NCBI GenBank assembly: GCA_965214305.1
Contig: OZ243949.1
Location: forward strand, 1,240,001-1,304,000
Direction: 5' to 3'
Length of the DNA: 64,000 bases
Source of the DNA: Azophilus sp965214305
GTDB lineage: Bacteria; Pseudomonadota; Gammaproteobacteria; Pseudomonadales; Azotimanducaceae
Positions 8,741 to 17,991 of this stretch are shown piece by piece. The stretch's first letter is position 1, and every line of letters starts with the position of its first letter. Both the position numbers and the translations under genes were made by a program. The notes under the pieces were generated by a model. That model had not been told where the DNA came from and did not search any database. It saw only the letters and a program-made list of their open reading frames with translations.

Positions 8741-10858
8741 ATGAGGATTAGATCGTATTCCGCATTGGCCTTCATTATGCTCACGGTTGCATCATTCCCC
8801 ACAGAGGTGTTTGCCGAGAGCGATGCTGCCATTGAGGAAATCGTCGTGACGGCCCAGCGACGGGAGCAGCAACTGTCGGACGTGCCGCTTTCCATCACCG
8901 CTTTGGGCGGTGATTATCTGGAAAACACCTTGATTTCGGAGACGCGCAATCTTCAGTTCGTTACCCCAGGATTGACATGGTCCGCATCGGGACCTTTTGC
9001 CCAACCGACGATTCGGGGCGTGGGCACTTCCGTCACCGGCCTCGGGGCGAGCCCCAACGTGGCGTTGTATGTGGATGGCATCTATAACCCCATGCAATCC
9101 ACCGGCTTGTTCGAGTTTCACAACGTCGAACGCATTGAGGTGCTGAAAGGGCCGCAAGGCACGCTGTTCGGCCGTAACGCCACCGGCGGAGCGATACGCA
9201 TCGTCACCAAGGATCCGCAGCAAGATCCCGCGCTTTTTATCAGCGCCGGCACCGGTAAAAAAGGTTTGTTCGAGAGCAGCGGTTATGTGACGGGTGGGCT
9301 CGGCGAGAGTCTCGCCGCGGACTTTGCCTACGCCGTTACGCAGGACGATGGCTACTACCGAGATATCGTCACGGGGGCCAAGCTTGCTGAACGCGACCAA
9401 CTGGCGTTGCGATCAAAGCTCTTGTTCGAGCCTAGCGAGGCGACCAAACTCGTGCTGTCGGGCTACTATTCGGAGCAGAACGACGACTCGCCCTATGCCA
9501 CCCAAGCCATTGACGGGAACTTGCAGGCTTTAAAGACGGATCCCGACACGCCGCAGCCAAGCGGCCCGTTCCAAGTCGCGCACTCGTTTGCGCCGGAAAT
9601 CACCTCGGAGGCCCTAATGCTGGGTCTAAGCGCTGAATTTGAGCTTGCTTCCGCGGTGATTACCTCAATCTCGGCCTATACGAACCAGGACTCGAATGCG
9701 GTTGCGGACGGCGACGGATCCGTTTTGCCGCTGCTCGGCTTCGATTTCCCGACCGAGAACGAAACGTTTCAGCAGGAACTCACCATCGCCTCTAGTGATT
9801 CCGACGAAACACCAAGCTGGATTATTGGAGGCTTCTATCTGAAAGACAAAAACAATCGGGACTACTTTCGGTTGAGTTTGGGTAGCAGGGTTCTTGAAAA
9901 CGTTGGTTCAGGGGTCTTCAACACCAAGCTCAACGCCCAGGCGTGGGCCATGTTCGGCGAGTTGACCTACGACTTCACCGAACAGTTTTCGGTCACTGCC
10001 GGGCTGCGCTACAGCGAGGAAAAACAAACTCAAAGCTACCGCGCAAGGCATCCGGACTATTCGGACAACTGGGACGATCTATCCCCGCGCATCTCCATCG
10101 CCTACGCGGTCAATGACAGCACCAACCTATATGCCACCTACTCCGAAGGCTTCAAAAGCGGCACCTTCAACTCCAACAGCAGCACTGTGGCGCCAGAGGA
10201 GATTTCGGCTTACGAAGTGGGGATAAAGAGCCGTCCCACAGATCGCTTGTCGGTCAATGCATCCGCCTTCTACTACGATTACGACGATATTCAAATACAG
10301 GCCTACCTGGGTGATAGCGCTGCGGTAACGCAACTCCAAAACGCCGCAGCGGCCGATATCAAGGGGTTGGAGTTGGAAGTCCTCGCCAATTTGTTCGCTG
10401 GCTTCAGTGTGCGCCTTGGGTCCGCGTTTACCGATGCCGAATACGACGACTTTCCCGGTGCAACCACGCTTGAGCCGGTTCCCGGAGGCGGCAACGTTGG
10501 ACGACGGATTGACGCTTCGGGGAATCGGATGATTCGCACACCCGAGTTCACTCTCAACGCGGGATTAAGCTACCAGACACTGGTGGCGGGCGGCGAGTTG
10601 CTCGTAACGACCAATATCTTCCTCTCGGATCGCTTTTACTGGGACGTGGCGAATCGCTTGGAACAAGGCTCCTACGAGATGGTCAACGCTCGAGCCTCTT
10701 GGACCACGCCGAATGAGAGGATGCGATTTTCCGTATGGGGTGAAAACCTTGCCGACGCACGCATGGGCCTCTGGGTGGGGTCTTCAACAAGGGGTGATCG
10801 GGTGGCATGGGCAAGGCCCCGACTTTTCGGCGGGACTGTGGAGTTGTTTGTAAACTGA
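8741..10858 (+). CDS. TonB-dependent outer-membrane receptor
   Basis: 705 residues from the ATG preceded by GAGGAGGGAG; an earlier in-frame ATG at 8699 would bury that site. A signal peptide ends near VFA/ES, followed by the TonB box EEIVVTAQRRE. The plug domain follows, with the family segment RIEVLKGPQGTLFGRNATGGAI. The C-terminal two thirds shows alternating beta-strand pattern and ends in FVN, giving an aromatic residue near the end as expected of a beta-barrel. It belongs to the broad group of receptors common in marine bacteria, often of unknown ligand. Its place beside the MFS carrier and the CoA ligases suggests uptake of a hydrophobic substrate for that pathway. Confidence 0.92.
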   Translation: MRIRSYSALAFIMLTVASFPTEVFAESDAAIEEIVVTAQRREQQLSDVPLSITALGGDYLENTLISETRNLQFVTPGLTWSASGPFAQPTIRGVGTSVTGLGASPNVALYVDGIYNPMQSTGLFEFHNVERIEVLKGPQGTLFGRNATGGAIRIVTKDPQQDPALFISAGTGKKGLFESSGYVTGGLGESLAADFAYAVTQDDGYYRDIVTGAKLAERDQLALRSKLLFEPSEATKLVLSGYYSEQNDDSPYATQAIDGNLQALKTDPDTPQPSGPFQVAHSFAPEITSEALMLGLSAEFELASAVITSISAYTNQDSNAVADGDGSVLPLLGFDFPTENETFQQELTIASSDSDETPSWIIGGFYLKDKNNRDYFRLSLGSRVLENVGSGVFNTKLNAQAWAMFGELTYDFTEQFSVTAGLRYSEEKQTQSYRARHPDYSDNWDDLSPRISIAYAVNDSTNLYATYSEGFKSGTFNSNSSTVAPEEISAYEVGIKSRPTDRLSVNASAFYYDYDDIQIQAYLGDSAAVTQLQNAAAADIKGLELEVLANLFAGFSVRLGSAFTDAEYDDFPGATTLEPVPGGGNVGRRIDASGNRMIRTPEFTLNAGLSYQTLVAGGELLVTTNIFLSDRFYWDVANRLEQGSYEMVNARASWTTPNERMRFSVWGENLADARMGLWVGSSTRGDRVAWARPRLFGGTVELFVN

Positions 10859-10930
10859 TGCGACTGGCTATGACACCTCCGTCTGGTATGCTCGCGGAGG
10901 CGTCTGCGGGATCAATGGTCGGAAGCAAGC

Positions 10931-11770
10931 ATGACGGATAGCTCAGGAGACTACGACTATTCGGCGTATCGGGGCTTGGGGCTACATAAGGACGAAGGCA
11001 TCATGACGATCACTTTGTCGAACCCCGGTCGCCGCAATGCCGTCACCAGCCAACAAAGCGACGAACTGACACAGATCTGGGAAGACGTCTGGCTTGATCC
11101 GGAGGTTAGCGTCATCGTCCTGACCGGCGCGAACGACGACTTTTGCTCTGGCGCCGATTTGGCATCCCTTAGTGAGCGCGTGTCGAAACCGGAACCCGCC
11201 AAACCACAATCGGTTAGCCCGGTCAACTTTGCCTCGCGTATCGCCAAAAAGCATCTGTACGGTATTCTCGATTGCGAAAAACCAGTGATCGCCAAGGTCC
11301 GCGGTGCCGCCTACGGGCTCGGGGTCACCATCGCCCTGGCTTGCGACTTGGTGTACGCGGCACCGGGCGCTCGATTCTGCGATTCCCACGTCAAGGCGGG
11401 TATGGTGGCGGGTGATGGTGGCGTTTTAATTTGGCCCCTACTCGTCGGCATGCACCGGGCCAAGGAATATCTCATGACCGGCGAACCGGTCGAGGCCGAA
11501 GTAGCCGAGCGGATCGGGCTGATCAATGCTTGCGTTCCGGATGACAGATTGGACTCGCATGTGCGAGCGGTTGCCGAGCGATTACGCGACCTACCGCCGC
11601 ACGCTGTCAACTATACGAAAATGGCGCTCAACACCGCTATGAAGCAAATGACGGGCAGTGCGTTCGAGATGTCCCTTGGCTACGAAATCTATTCGATGGG
11701 CATGGATGACTGCAAAGAGGCGATGACGGCGTTCATGGAAAAGCGCAAGGGCAAGTTCGTCGGCAAATGA
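10931..11770 (+). CDS. Enoyl-CoA hydratase/isomerase family (crotonase) protein
   Basis: 279 residues. Crotonase segments visible are NPGRRNAVTSQQ, the oxyanion segment DDFCSGADLASLS, and VRGAAYGLGVTIALACDL. The Glu164-equivalent is present in RAKEYLMTG, but the Glu144 position lies in CDSHVKAGMVAGDGG, where a Glu is absent and His/Asp occur instead. This HVKxGxVAGDGG form is common in a branch of actinobacterial and proteobacterial crotonases of unassigned reaction. The active-site pattern is the reverse of the crotonase at 1788-2591, so the two probably do different chemistry. It starts 72 bp after the TonB receptor. Confidence 0.85.
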   Translation: MTDSSGDYDYSAYRGLGLHKDEGIMTITLSNPGRRNAVTSQQSDELTQIWEDVWLDPEVSVIVLTGANDDFCSGADLASLSERVSKPEPAKPQSVSPVNFASRIAKKHLYGILDCEKPVIAKVRGAAYGLGVTIALACDLVYAAPGARFCDSHVKAGMVAGDGGVLIWPLLVGMHRAKEYLMTGEPVEAEVAERIGLINACVPDDRLDSHVRAVAERLRDLPPHAVNYTKMALNTAMKQMTGSAFEMSLGYEIYSMGMDDCKEAMTAFMEKRKGKFVGK

Positions 11771-11810
11771 CCGCCCGATGGGGGTCATAAACGATACATG
11801 GCCAGATGGA

Positions 11811-13325
11811 CTAACGATTCCGCATGGCGCGAGCCTGATCAGCGGCTCGTTGCAAGGCCGGGAGCAAATCTCGCTTCAGGATCTTCGCGTTCTGATTCAG
11901 GGGAATCGTATCCATGATAACGATCGTGCGCGGTACTTTGTTGTCGGCGAGACGGTTGCGACACCAAGTTTCGAGTTCCTCGGTTGTAACGTCGGCACCC
12001 GTCGCCAGCGTGACCGCGGCGGCTATGTCTTCGCCGAGCACTTCATGCTCAACGCCAACCACAGCGGCTTCTTTGACGGCGGGATGGGAATGCAGCACAT
12101 CCTCAATTTCAATCGGTGCGATATTGTAACCACCCCGGATTATGAGCTCTTTGGAGCGACCGGTTAGGATTAAGTCACCGTCTCCATCGACATAACCGAG
12201 GTCGCCGGATTTCGTCCATCCGTCAGCCCAGGTTGACCGGCTCGCCATCTCGTTTCGCCAATAGCGACGGGTTTTTCCCTCAGTTTTGCCGCAAATTTCA
12301 CCAACCTGGCCAGGCGGAAGCGGATATCCATCGGCATCACGAATCTCCATATTCGACTGCATCGCACCCACGCACCCCGGTTTGGCGAGTTGTTCGGGTG
12401 TTGTGGCCATCGTGGCGAAGCCGCCCTCCGACATCGCGTAGGCATTGCGTATGCTAATGTGTGGCCACAGCCCCATGGTGCGCACCAACGAGTCGTGCGG
12501 TACCGGCGCCGTGCCGGTAACAATGACCCGCACACTCTTCATGTCCAGATCGTTAACAGCCGGATGATCGAGTAGCAAACGCAACATCGTGGGAACCAGC
12601 ATGAGAGAAACAGGTTGTTTGCTATCGATGAAATCAATAAGTCGATTTGTATTGAACGGATGCAGTATCAGCGACGTTTGGCCGTCGGATATTGGCCGAA
12701 CGCATTGGCCTGTGAAACCGCCATAGCCGGAGAATGGCATCGAGTGCAGCGCCGGATTCGTTCGCTCGTGAAACCTCGTGCCATCTCCCACGGTCGCCAT
12801 CAAGTCGGGGTGACCGAGCACCACGCCCTTGGGTCGGCCGGTGGTACCGGATGTCCCGACTATCACGGCGTCAGCATTGGGGTCGAAAGTGGATTGATCT
12901 GGGACCGCGCTGGCCTCGGATGGCATTCGATCAACCGTCCAGACGCGCTCGAATTCCAGATTTTGCAGTTTTTTCGGGGTATCCGTTATGGCAAAGCGGG
13001 GCTTGAGGATTTCCGAATAACCCAAATATTCGGGTTGTGCAAGGCGTGTGTTCACGGGGCAGGCGATACCACCGGCACGCAGTGTCCCGAGTGCCGCAAC
13101 AGCCATTTCCAAAGGGTGATCCATACTGATCGACAGAAACACTCGATCACCGGCATTTAGACCCGCCGCGCTTAGCCCGCCCGCAACTTCGTCCGCGCAA
13201 CGATCCCAATCGGCAAACGTCAACACGGACTCGCCGGTATCGTGGGCCGCACGCTCCCCGATCAGTGTCGCTTTGACCTTGAGCGCATCGGAAATTCTAC
13301 GAACCAAGGGCTCCTTTCCCATCAT
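11811..13325 (-). CDS. AMP-forming acyl-CoA synthetase/ligase
   Basis: 504 residues of the ANL superfamily. The P-loop VGTSGTTGRPKGVVLGH, the A5-like AYAMSEGGF, the A7/A8 region KSGDLGYVDGDGDLILTGRSKE and IIRGGYNIAPIEIEDVL, and the C-terminal catalytic Lys in NQNAKILKRDLL are all present. It should activate a carboxylic acid to its CoA thioester via an acyl-adenylate. It is convergent with the crotonase at 10931. A second, different ligase is encoded at 13738, so the region carries two activation steps or two substrates. Start ATG ATG at 13325/13322; either is possible. Confidence 0.88.
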   Translation of the reverse strand: MMGKEPLVRRISDALKVKATLIGERAAHDTGESVLTFADWDRCADEVAGGLSAAGLNAGDRVFLSISMDHPLEMAVAALGTLRAGGIACPVNTRLAQPEYLGYSEILKPRFAITDTPKKLQNLEFERVWTVDRMPSEASAVPDQSTFDPNADAVIVGTSGTTGRPKGVVLGHPDLMATVGDGTRFHERTNPALHSMPFSGYGGFTGQCVRPISDGQTSLILHPFNTNRLIDFIDSKQPVSLMLVPTMLRLLLDHPAVNDLDMKSVRVIVTGTAPVPHDSLVRTMGLWPHISIRNAYAMSEGGFATMATTPEQLAKPGCVGAMQSNMEIRDADGYPLPPGQVGEICGKTEGKTRRYWRNEMASRSTWADGWTKSGDLGYVDGDGDLILTGRSKELIIRGGYNIAPIEIEDVLHSHPAVKEAAVVGVEHEVLGEDIAAAVTLATGADVTTEELETWCRNRLADNKVPRTIVIMDTIPLNQNAKILKRDLLPALQRAADQARAMRNR

Positions 13326-13592
13326 TGCCTCACCGTATCAAGCGCGTTACCCATGACCACGAGCATGATATTGGAATTGTGCGTTTTTCTTGGTTTTCCC
13401 CAGCAATTGACCAAGATTTGTGCGATCCATACGGCCTTGTTCGCCCGTTTAGGCTTTCCTTGAAGAATTGATGGAACGATAGCATATTTCTAGCTAATTA
13501 CGGGAAAACGGATCTCATTCAGCCATATGTGTGGTGTGACGCGAACGAAATGATAGACTGCCTATTGTTCTGAAAATGACAACGCAAAAGTC

Positions 13593-13682
13593 GGTAGTGG
13601 CTCAGTTTTAATTTCCGCCGTCGCAGAGACCAAACTCGCTTTGGGCTGTGGTCACGAAGATTTGTCAAATTGAGCCACTGCC
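13593..13682. mobile_element. Family C miniature inverted-repeat element, 90 bp
   Basis: The element starts GGTAGTGGCTCAGTTT and its other end, read on the opposite strand, is GGCAGTGGCTCAATTT. It is flanked by 8-bp direct repeats CAAAAGTC (13585-13592) and CAAGAGTC (13683-13690), one mismatch. It has no coding capacity. It lies in the 412-bp gap 13326-13737 between two divergent acyl-CoA synthetase genes; the rest of that gap is AT-rich and holds no gene that I can support. Confidence 0.75.
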
Positions 13683-13737
13683 CAAGAGTCTTGGATAGCA
13701 CATTCACTTTCCATTAATGATATAGGGAAACCCACAG

Positions 13738-15309
13738 TTGAAAGTACCCCAACTCGATTTCACGCCAACGGTCCCAATGCTGTTGCGCCATGCCCTGTGC
13801 CGGTATAGCGATCAACATTTGGTTGTGACCTCTATGGAAAAACTCAGCTTTGCGACGGCAGAGGCGCGCTCCGCCGGATTGGCTAAATTGCTTATCGGTG
13901 CCGGGGTCGGCAAGGGCACGCGCGTGGGGCTCATGCTCCCCTCTAGCCCGGAATGGGTGATCGTATGGCTTGCGCTGGCCCGCATAGGCGCGATGTCTAT
14001 GCTGTTTTCCACGACCTATCGCTCAAGCGAAATTGCCAACGCGCTGCACACTGGCGACGCCCAATACCTAATCACCTGCGGCGAGATGTTTGGCCGGGAT
14101 CTCGGATGGGAAATTGAAAGAGCAGTACCCGGCATAGAGAATCAACGGGCTGGCCATTATAGGCTGTCCAGCGCGCCCTACCTAAGGCAAGTGTGGATGA
14201 CGGGCCAACAGTGCCCCTCGTGGGCAAACTCTCTAAATCTTGCGTTCCCGGAGCGCGAGCTGAATCCGGAGATATCCGATGATTTCCTCAGCAGCCTTGA
14301 AGATCGGGTCACGCCCGCGGACGTGCTAACCGTGATCTATACCTCCGGCAGCAGCGCGGAACCCAAGGCGGTGATGCATACCCATGGAGCGGCGGTACGA
14401 AAAGTTGCACCGCAAGTGGGCTTGGGGCTTGCATCATCAAAGCCCGGGGTGGTTTTCCTGGCCATGCCGCTCTTCTGGGTTGGCGGCCCTCAAAGCGTGC
14501 TCGGGGCCTTGCATTCGGGATCAACCATCCTGTGCCAGCACAAATTTGATGCCGGAGAGGCATTGGAACTCATCGAACGGGAACGGGCAACAGCGATGGC
14601 CGGGTGGGCGAGCATGCTTGAGAATTTGCGTAGTCACCCGTCTTATACGAACAGAGATCTGAGTTCCCTCGCTTCCACTCCACCATCCGGAACGCTGGAC
14701 ACAAATCCATCTTCACATGGACACCCACTTAACCTGGGCATGACGGAAACTTTTGGACCGCATCATGACCGAACCTATTTCGACTACAAGGTTATTGATC
14801 GAGGTTCGGGCGAGAGCCTGAAGGATGGACAGGAAGGTGAATTCTGCATCCGCGGCTTCGGATTAACGGTCGGCATCTACGGTCGTGAACGTGAAGACAT
14901 TTTCGACGAAGATGGCTACTACCATACCGGAGACCGTGGCTACATCGAGGGCGGGTCAATCTACTTTACCGGCCGCTACAGCGAAATGATAAAAACCGGC
15001 GGTGCCAACGTTGCGCCGTTGGAAGTCGAGGCAATGCTGCTCAGGCTGCAGGAAATCGAGCAGGCTTACGTTTTTGGCCTGCCCGATCCCGAGCTAGGCG
15101 AAATAGTGACTGCCGTGCTCGTGCCCGTCGATGGAGCGCGGTGCGATCCGAATAAGATTCAAGAATGCCTGAAAGAACAGCTCTCCGCTTACAAGATTCC
15201 ACGTTGTTTTCACGTCATCAGGGCGCGGGAGGTGCCCCTTTTGGGAAGCGGCAAGCCCGACAAGCGGGCGCTACGGCAATGGGCCCTACAACAGAAGGAT
15301 TCGGCGTAA
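13738..15309 (+). CDS. AMP-forming acyl-CoA synthetase, second type
   Basis: 523 residues from a TTG start. The ATP loop is VIYTSGSSAEPKAVMHTHG, the A5 motif NLGMTETFGPHH, and the hinge region YYHTGDRGYIEGGSIYFTGRYSEM followed by GGANVAPLEVE; each motif is readable. The C-terminal Lys motif is GSGKPDKRALRQW. The stretch between P-loop and A5 looks slightly short and Pro/Ser-rich (ASTPPSGTLDTNPSSHGH), so the acyl pocket may be unusual. It lies divergent to the ligase at 11811 and tail-to-tail with the LysR gene. Likely role: activation of a pathway acid to CoA thioester. Confidence 0.85.
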   Translation: MKVPQLDFTPTVPMLLRHALCRYSDQHLVVTSMEKLSFATAEARSAGLAKLLIGAGVGKGTRVGLMLPSSPEWVIVWLALARIGAMSMLFSTTYRSSEIANALHTGDAQYLITCGEMFGRDLGWEIERAVPGIENQRAGHYRLSSAPYLRQVWMTGQQCPSWANSLNLAFPERELNPEISDDFLSSLEDRVTPADVLTVIYTSGSSAEPKAVMHTHGAAVRKVAPQVGLGLASSKPGVVFLAMPLFWVGGPQSVLGALHSGSTILCQHKFDAGEALELIERERATAMAGWASMLENLRSHPSYTNRDLSSLASTPPSGTLDTNPSSHGHPLNLGMTETFGPHHDRTYFDYKVIDRGSGESLKDGQEGEFCIRGFGLTVGIYGREREDIFDEDGYYHTGDRGYIEGGSIYFTGRYSEMIKTGGANVAPLEVEAMLLRLQEIEQAYVFGLPDPELGEIVTAVLVPVDGARCDPNKIQECLKEQLSAYKIPRCFHVIRAREVPLLGSGKPDKRALRQWALQQKDSA

Positions 15310-15331
15310 ACGCACCGACTGTCTGCACCAA

Positions 15332-16285
15332 CTATCGGGATCCGAAATAAACTTCCTGCATTTCCGTGAGTATGGGCTCAAGTTTTTTTTCCAGAAACCG
15401 AAGTTTCGCGATCATCCAATCTCGGAGTTCCCGGACTTCAGGAACCTTAGACTCAACCTTGCGGGGCCATACCAAGAACATTGAATGGCTCACTTGCGCC
15501 ATACTGTTGATTGGAGCAACTAAGGTTCCCCGAAGCAGCTCGGAACCCACCAACAACAACTGCCCGAGACCGATTCCGACACCTGCACGCACGGCATTAA
15601 ACATTTGAGAAGAAGTTTCAAACCAACAATTTCTTGTTGAATCCAGCTTAAAGTCAGGCCGAACGGATTGCAGCCATTCCTGCCAATTAGGGCGGAGGTC
15701 CATTGGGTGCAGAATCCGAGTGGAGTTCAAATCGTCAAAACAGGTGATCTGCTTGTTTTTCAAAAGCTCAGGATTCGCGATTGCGGTAATGCGCGGTGTA
15801 TATAAATATTCTGACTCCAAACCACGCCATTTGCCTCGGCCTATAATCAAGCCGACATCGGCATCGTCCATATCAAAATTAACGGGTTTTCTCTGGCCCT
15901 TGACTTGGATTTCCAACGACGGACACAAAGCCTCAAACTCGGGAAGGTTCGGTAGTAGCCACTCTGATGTAAAAGTGCCCAGACCACGAATGGTCAGCCG
16001 TCTTTTTTCTTCTCGACGCTCCACCTTGATTGAAGCCATTTCAATCAGTTTAAGCGCTTCGGTGAGAGAACCGGCATACTGCCGCCCAACTTCAGTTGGC
16101 ACCATCCTCCCCTTCTTGCGTTCAAAGAGTTTGCGGCCGTAATACTCTTCAATGATCGTCACCTGCCGGCTGACCGCTCCGGGAGTGACATTCAACTCGT
16201 CCGCCGCACCAGATAAGCTACCCTGACGGGAAACGGACTCTATGACTCGGAGCCCTTTTAGGGAAGGAAGTTTATAACCACCCAT
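15332..16285 (-). CDS. LysR-family transcriptional regulator
   Basis: 317 residues. The N-terminal winged helix-turn-helix is LPSLKGLRVIESVSRQGS then AADELNVTPGAVSRQVTII (residues 7-45), close to GcvA/TrpI-type LysR proteins. The C-terminal two thirds is a periplasmic-binding-protein-like effector domain. LysR proteins usually act on a neighbouring divergent promoter; here the divergent neighbour is the Bax-inhibitor-like gene at 16531 across a 245-bp spacer. The catabolic genes on the other side are the alternative targets. Effector and operator are unknown. Confidence 0.9.
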   Translation of the reverse strand: MGGYKLPSLKGLRVIESVSRQGSLSGAADELNVTPGAVSRQVTIIEEYYGRKLFERKKGRMVPTEVGRQYAGSLTEALKLIEMASIKVERREEKRRLTIRGLGTFTSEWLLPNLPEFEALCPSLEIQVKGQRKPVNFDMDDADVGLIIGRGKWRGLESEYLYTPRITAIANPELLKNKQITCFDDLNSTRILHPMDLRPNWQEWLQSVRPDFKLDSTRNCWFETSSQMFNAVRAGVGIGLGQLLLVGSELLRGTLVAPINSMAQVSHSMFLVWPRKVESKVPEVRELRDWMIAKLRFLEKKLEPILTEMQEVYFGSR

Positions 16286-16530
16286 TCCGATGAATAATCA
16301 CAACCAGTCAACGAGGGGAAACAGCTTAGCACTTTTGAGACCGCGGGATCAGTTGTTCTCCGATGAAGCGAGCTACTCGCTGGATGTTTGGCAGCTAAGA
16401 CTCTTACTGGCAACTGTGTTCTCAACACTTTTGTAACAGGCCCCAAACAAAATTTCTTCGCCCCTCCCTTGAAATAGCGGTTCGGATTCCCTATATATCC
16501 ACACAGGCACTGAACCAAAGGGGCTTACAA

Positions 16531-17199
16531 GTGGCACAACCGAACTTGATTTCCGCTCGAACCCAAACCTCCACCAGCGTCCAGGTCAACACTGTCCTGC
16601 GTAATACCTATTTGCTGCTGGGGATGACGCTGGCCTTCAGCGCGGCAACAGCCATGCTCTCCATGGCCATGAATGCCCCCTATCCGGGCTTTCTGATCAC
16701 CATCATCGGCTTCTTCGGGTTGCTGTACGCCGTCCATAAGACAGCGGATAGCGCCCTGGGGATCCTGTTCGCCTTCCTGTTTACGGGCTTTCTGGGCTTC
16801 ACGGCCGGGCCCATACTTAACGCCTACCTGAGCTTGGCAAACGGCCCAAATCTTGTCGCCTCGGCGCTCGGCACCACAGCGGCAGCTTTCGTGGGGCTCT
16901 CCGCCTACGCGGTAATAACGCGGCGAGATTTCAGCTTTCTATCCGGGTTCCTTGTGGTCGGTTTCTTCGTGCTCATGGGCGCGGTGGTGTTGAGCTTTTT
17001 CTTTGACCTCTCGGCCTTCTCGGTGGCTATTTCCTGTGGTTTCGTGCTCTTTGCGAGCGCGGCCATCCTCTGGCAAACGAGCGCCATCGTACTCGGCGGC
17101 GAAACCAACTATATCCGCGCAACGGTGAGCCTCTACGTTTCTTTCTACAACATGTTCATGTCGCTGCTGCATATTTTCGGCGCCGCAAGCAACGAGTAA
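16531..17199 (+). CDS. Bax inhibitor-1/YccA family membrane protein
   Basis: 222 residues from a GTG start, with GGGGC about 9 bp upstream. Seven hydrophobic segments are visible from residue 25 on. The family C-terminal signature region NYIRATVSLYVSFYNMF is present. Members act in membrane proteostasis (YccA interacts with FtsH in E. coli) or as pH-sensitive leak channels; which applies here is not shown. Length fits the family (about 220). A hairpin follows the stop. Confidence 0.9.
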   Translation: MAQPNLISARTQTSTSVQVNTVLRNTYLLLGMTLAFSAATAMLSMAMNAPYPGFLITIIGFFGLLYAVHKTADSALGILFAFLFTGFLGFTAGPILNAYLSLANGPNLVASALGTTAAAFVGLSAYAVITRRDFSFLSGFLVVGFFVLMGAVVLSFFFDLSAFSVAISCGFVLFASAAILWQTSAIVLGGETNYIRATVSLYVSFYNMFMSLLHIFGAASNE

Positions 17200-17208
17200 C
17201 CCGGCGGC

Positions 17209-17236
17209 GGGGGGCCTCCACTCCGAGAGGCCTCCC
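17209..17236 (+). terminator. Hairpin after the Bax-inhibitor gene
   Basis: A 10-bp GC stem (GGGGGGCCTC with GAGGCCTCCC, one G-T pair) with an 8-base loop begins 10 bp after the stop. Only two T residues follow, so it may be a weak or Rho-assisted terminator. Confidence 0.5.
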
Positions 17237-17332
17237 TTGCGATGCCTAGCTCCCTTGCCGAACCGCCTGTTGCGCGCGAGGGGGTGTTGGACGAGTTTTC
17301 CTGTATGAGCCGGACAGGATGATCGACGTACC

Positions 17333-17460
17333 GCTCGGCGGCGGGTTGCCCGCGGGGCTTCTCTTGCCGCGCCGTTAAGCTCGCTCCGTCCCTTCTCGCA
17401 CAGCAGGAAGCGGGTGCCCAGCGCGGCAAGGGAAGCCCCGCGGGCAACCCGCCGCCGAGC
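17333..17460. repeat. Long inverted repeat, two 40-bp arms
   Basis: Arms 17333-17372 and 17421-17460 are reverse complements with a single mismatch; the loop is 48 bp. Outside the arms the symmetry continues imperfectly through GATGATCG on both sides. Arms are very GC-rich (GCTCGGCGGCGGG at the outer end). The gap 17200-17502 holds this element, a terminator hairpin and a fragment of repeat family B (ATGAGCCGGACAGGA at 17304-17318), and no gene. It could be a MITE, a large structured RNA or a decayed IS end pair. Confidence 0.8.
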
Positions 17461-17502
17461 ATCCGGTGCGATCATCGGGGTTTCTGGTGAAAAATAGGCG
17501 GG

Positions 17503-17991
17503 CTAGGAGCCTGCGCCCGACCGGATCGGCACCTCGGTTTTCTTCACCACCGTGCGCAGCGCAAAACTCGAATGCACCCGGTCGACGCCGGGCAGGCGGG
17601 TGAGGAATTGGCTGTGGATGCGTTCGTAGTCCCGCGCGTCGTTGACGATGACGCGCAGCAGGTAGTCCGCATCGCCCGACATCAGATAGCACTCCATGAC
17701 CTCCGCTAGGTTGCGCACCGCCGCCTCGAATGCGGCCAGGTCGTCGCGCTGCTGACTCTCTAGCGTCACCCGCACAAACACATTGCCCGGATAACCGGCA
17801 CCGGACTGATCGACGAGAGCCACATAGCCGCGCAACATACCGCTTTCCTCCAAGCGGCGTACACGGCGCAGGCAGGCCGACTCGGACAGGTTAATGCGCT
17901 CGGCCAGCGTTGTGTTGGACAACCGCCCATCCGCTTGCAGTTCGTGAAGAATGCGCCGGTCTACGCGGTCTAAATCGGCATAATCTTGCAT
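17503..17991 (-). CDS. Lrp/AsnC-family transcriptional regulator
   Basis: 162 residues from the ATG at 17991. An N-terminal helix-turn-helix (LDRVDRRILHELQADGRL then NLSESACLRRVRRLEESG) is followed by the RAM ligand-binding domain with MSGDADYLLRVIV. Length matches the family. It is transcribed divergently from alanine dehydrogenase 120 bp away, the usual arrangement for an Lrp-type activator responding to alanine. The final residues GAGS and the stop codon come from repeat family A at 17502-17520, so the native C-terminus may have been altered by the repeat. Confidence 0.93.
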   Translation of the reverse strand: MQDYADLDRVDRRILHELQADGRLSNTTLAERINLSESACLRRVRRLEESGMLRGYVALVDQSGAGYPGNVFVRVTLESQQRDDLAAFEAAVRNLAEVMECYLMSGDADYLLRVIVNDARDYERIHSQFLTRLPGVDRVHSSFALRTVVKKTEVPIRSGAGS

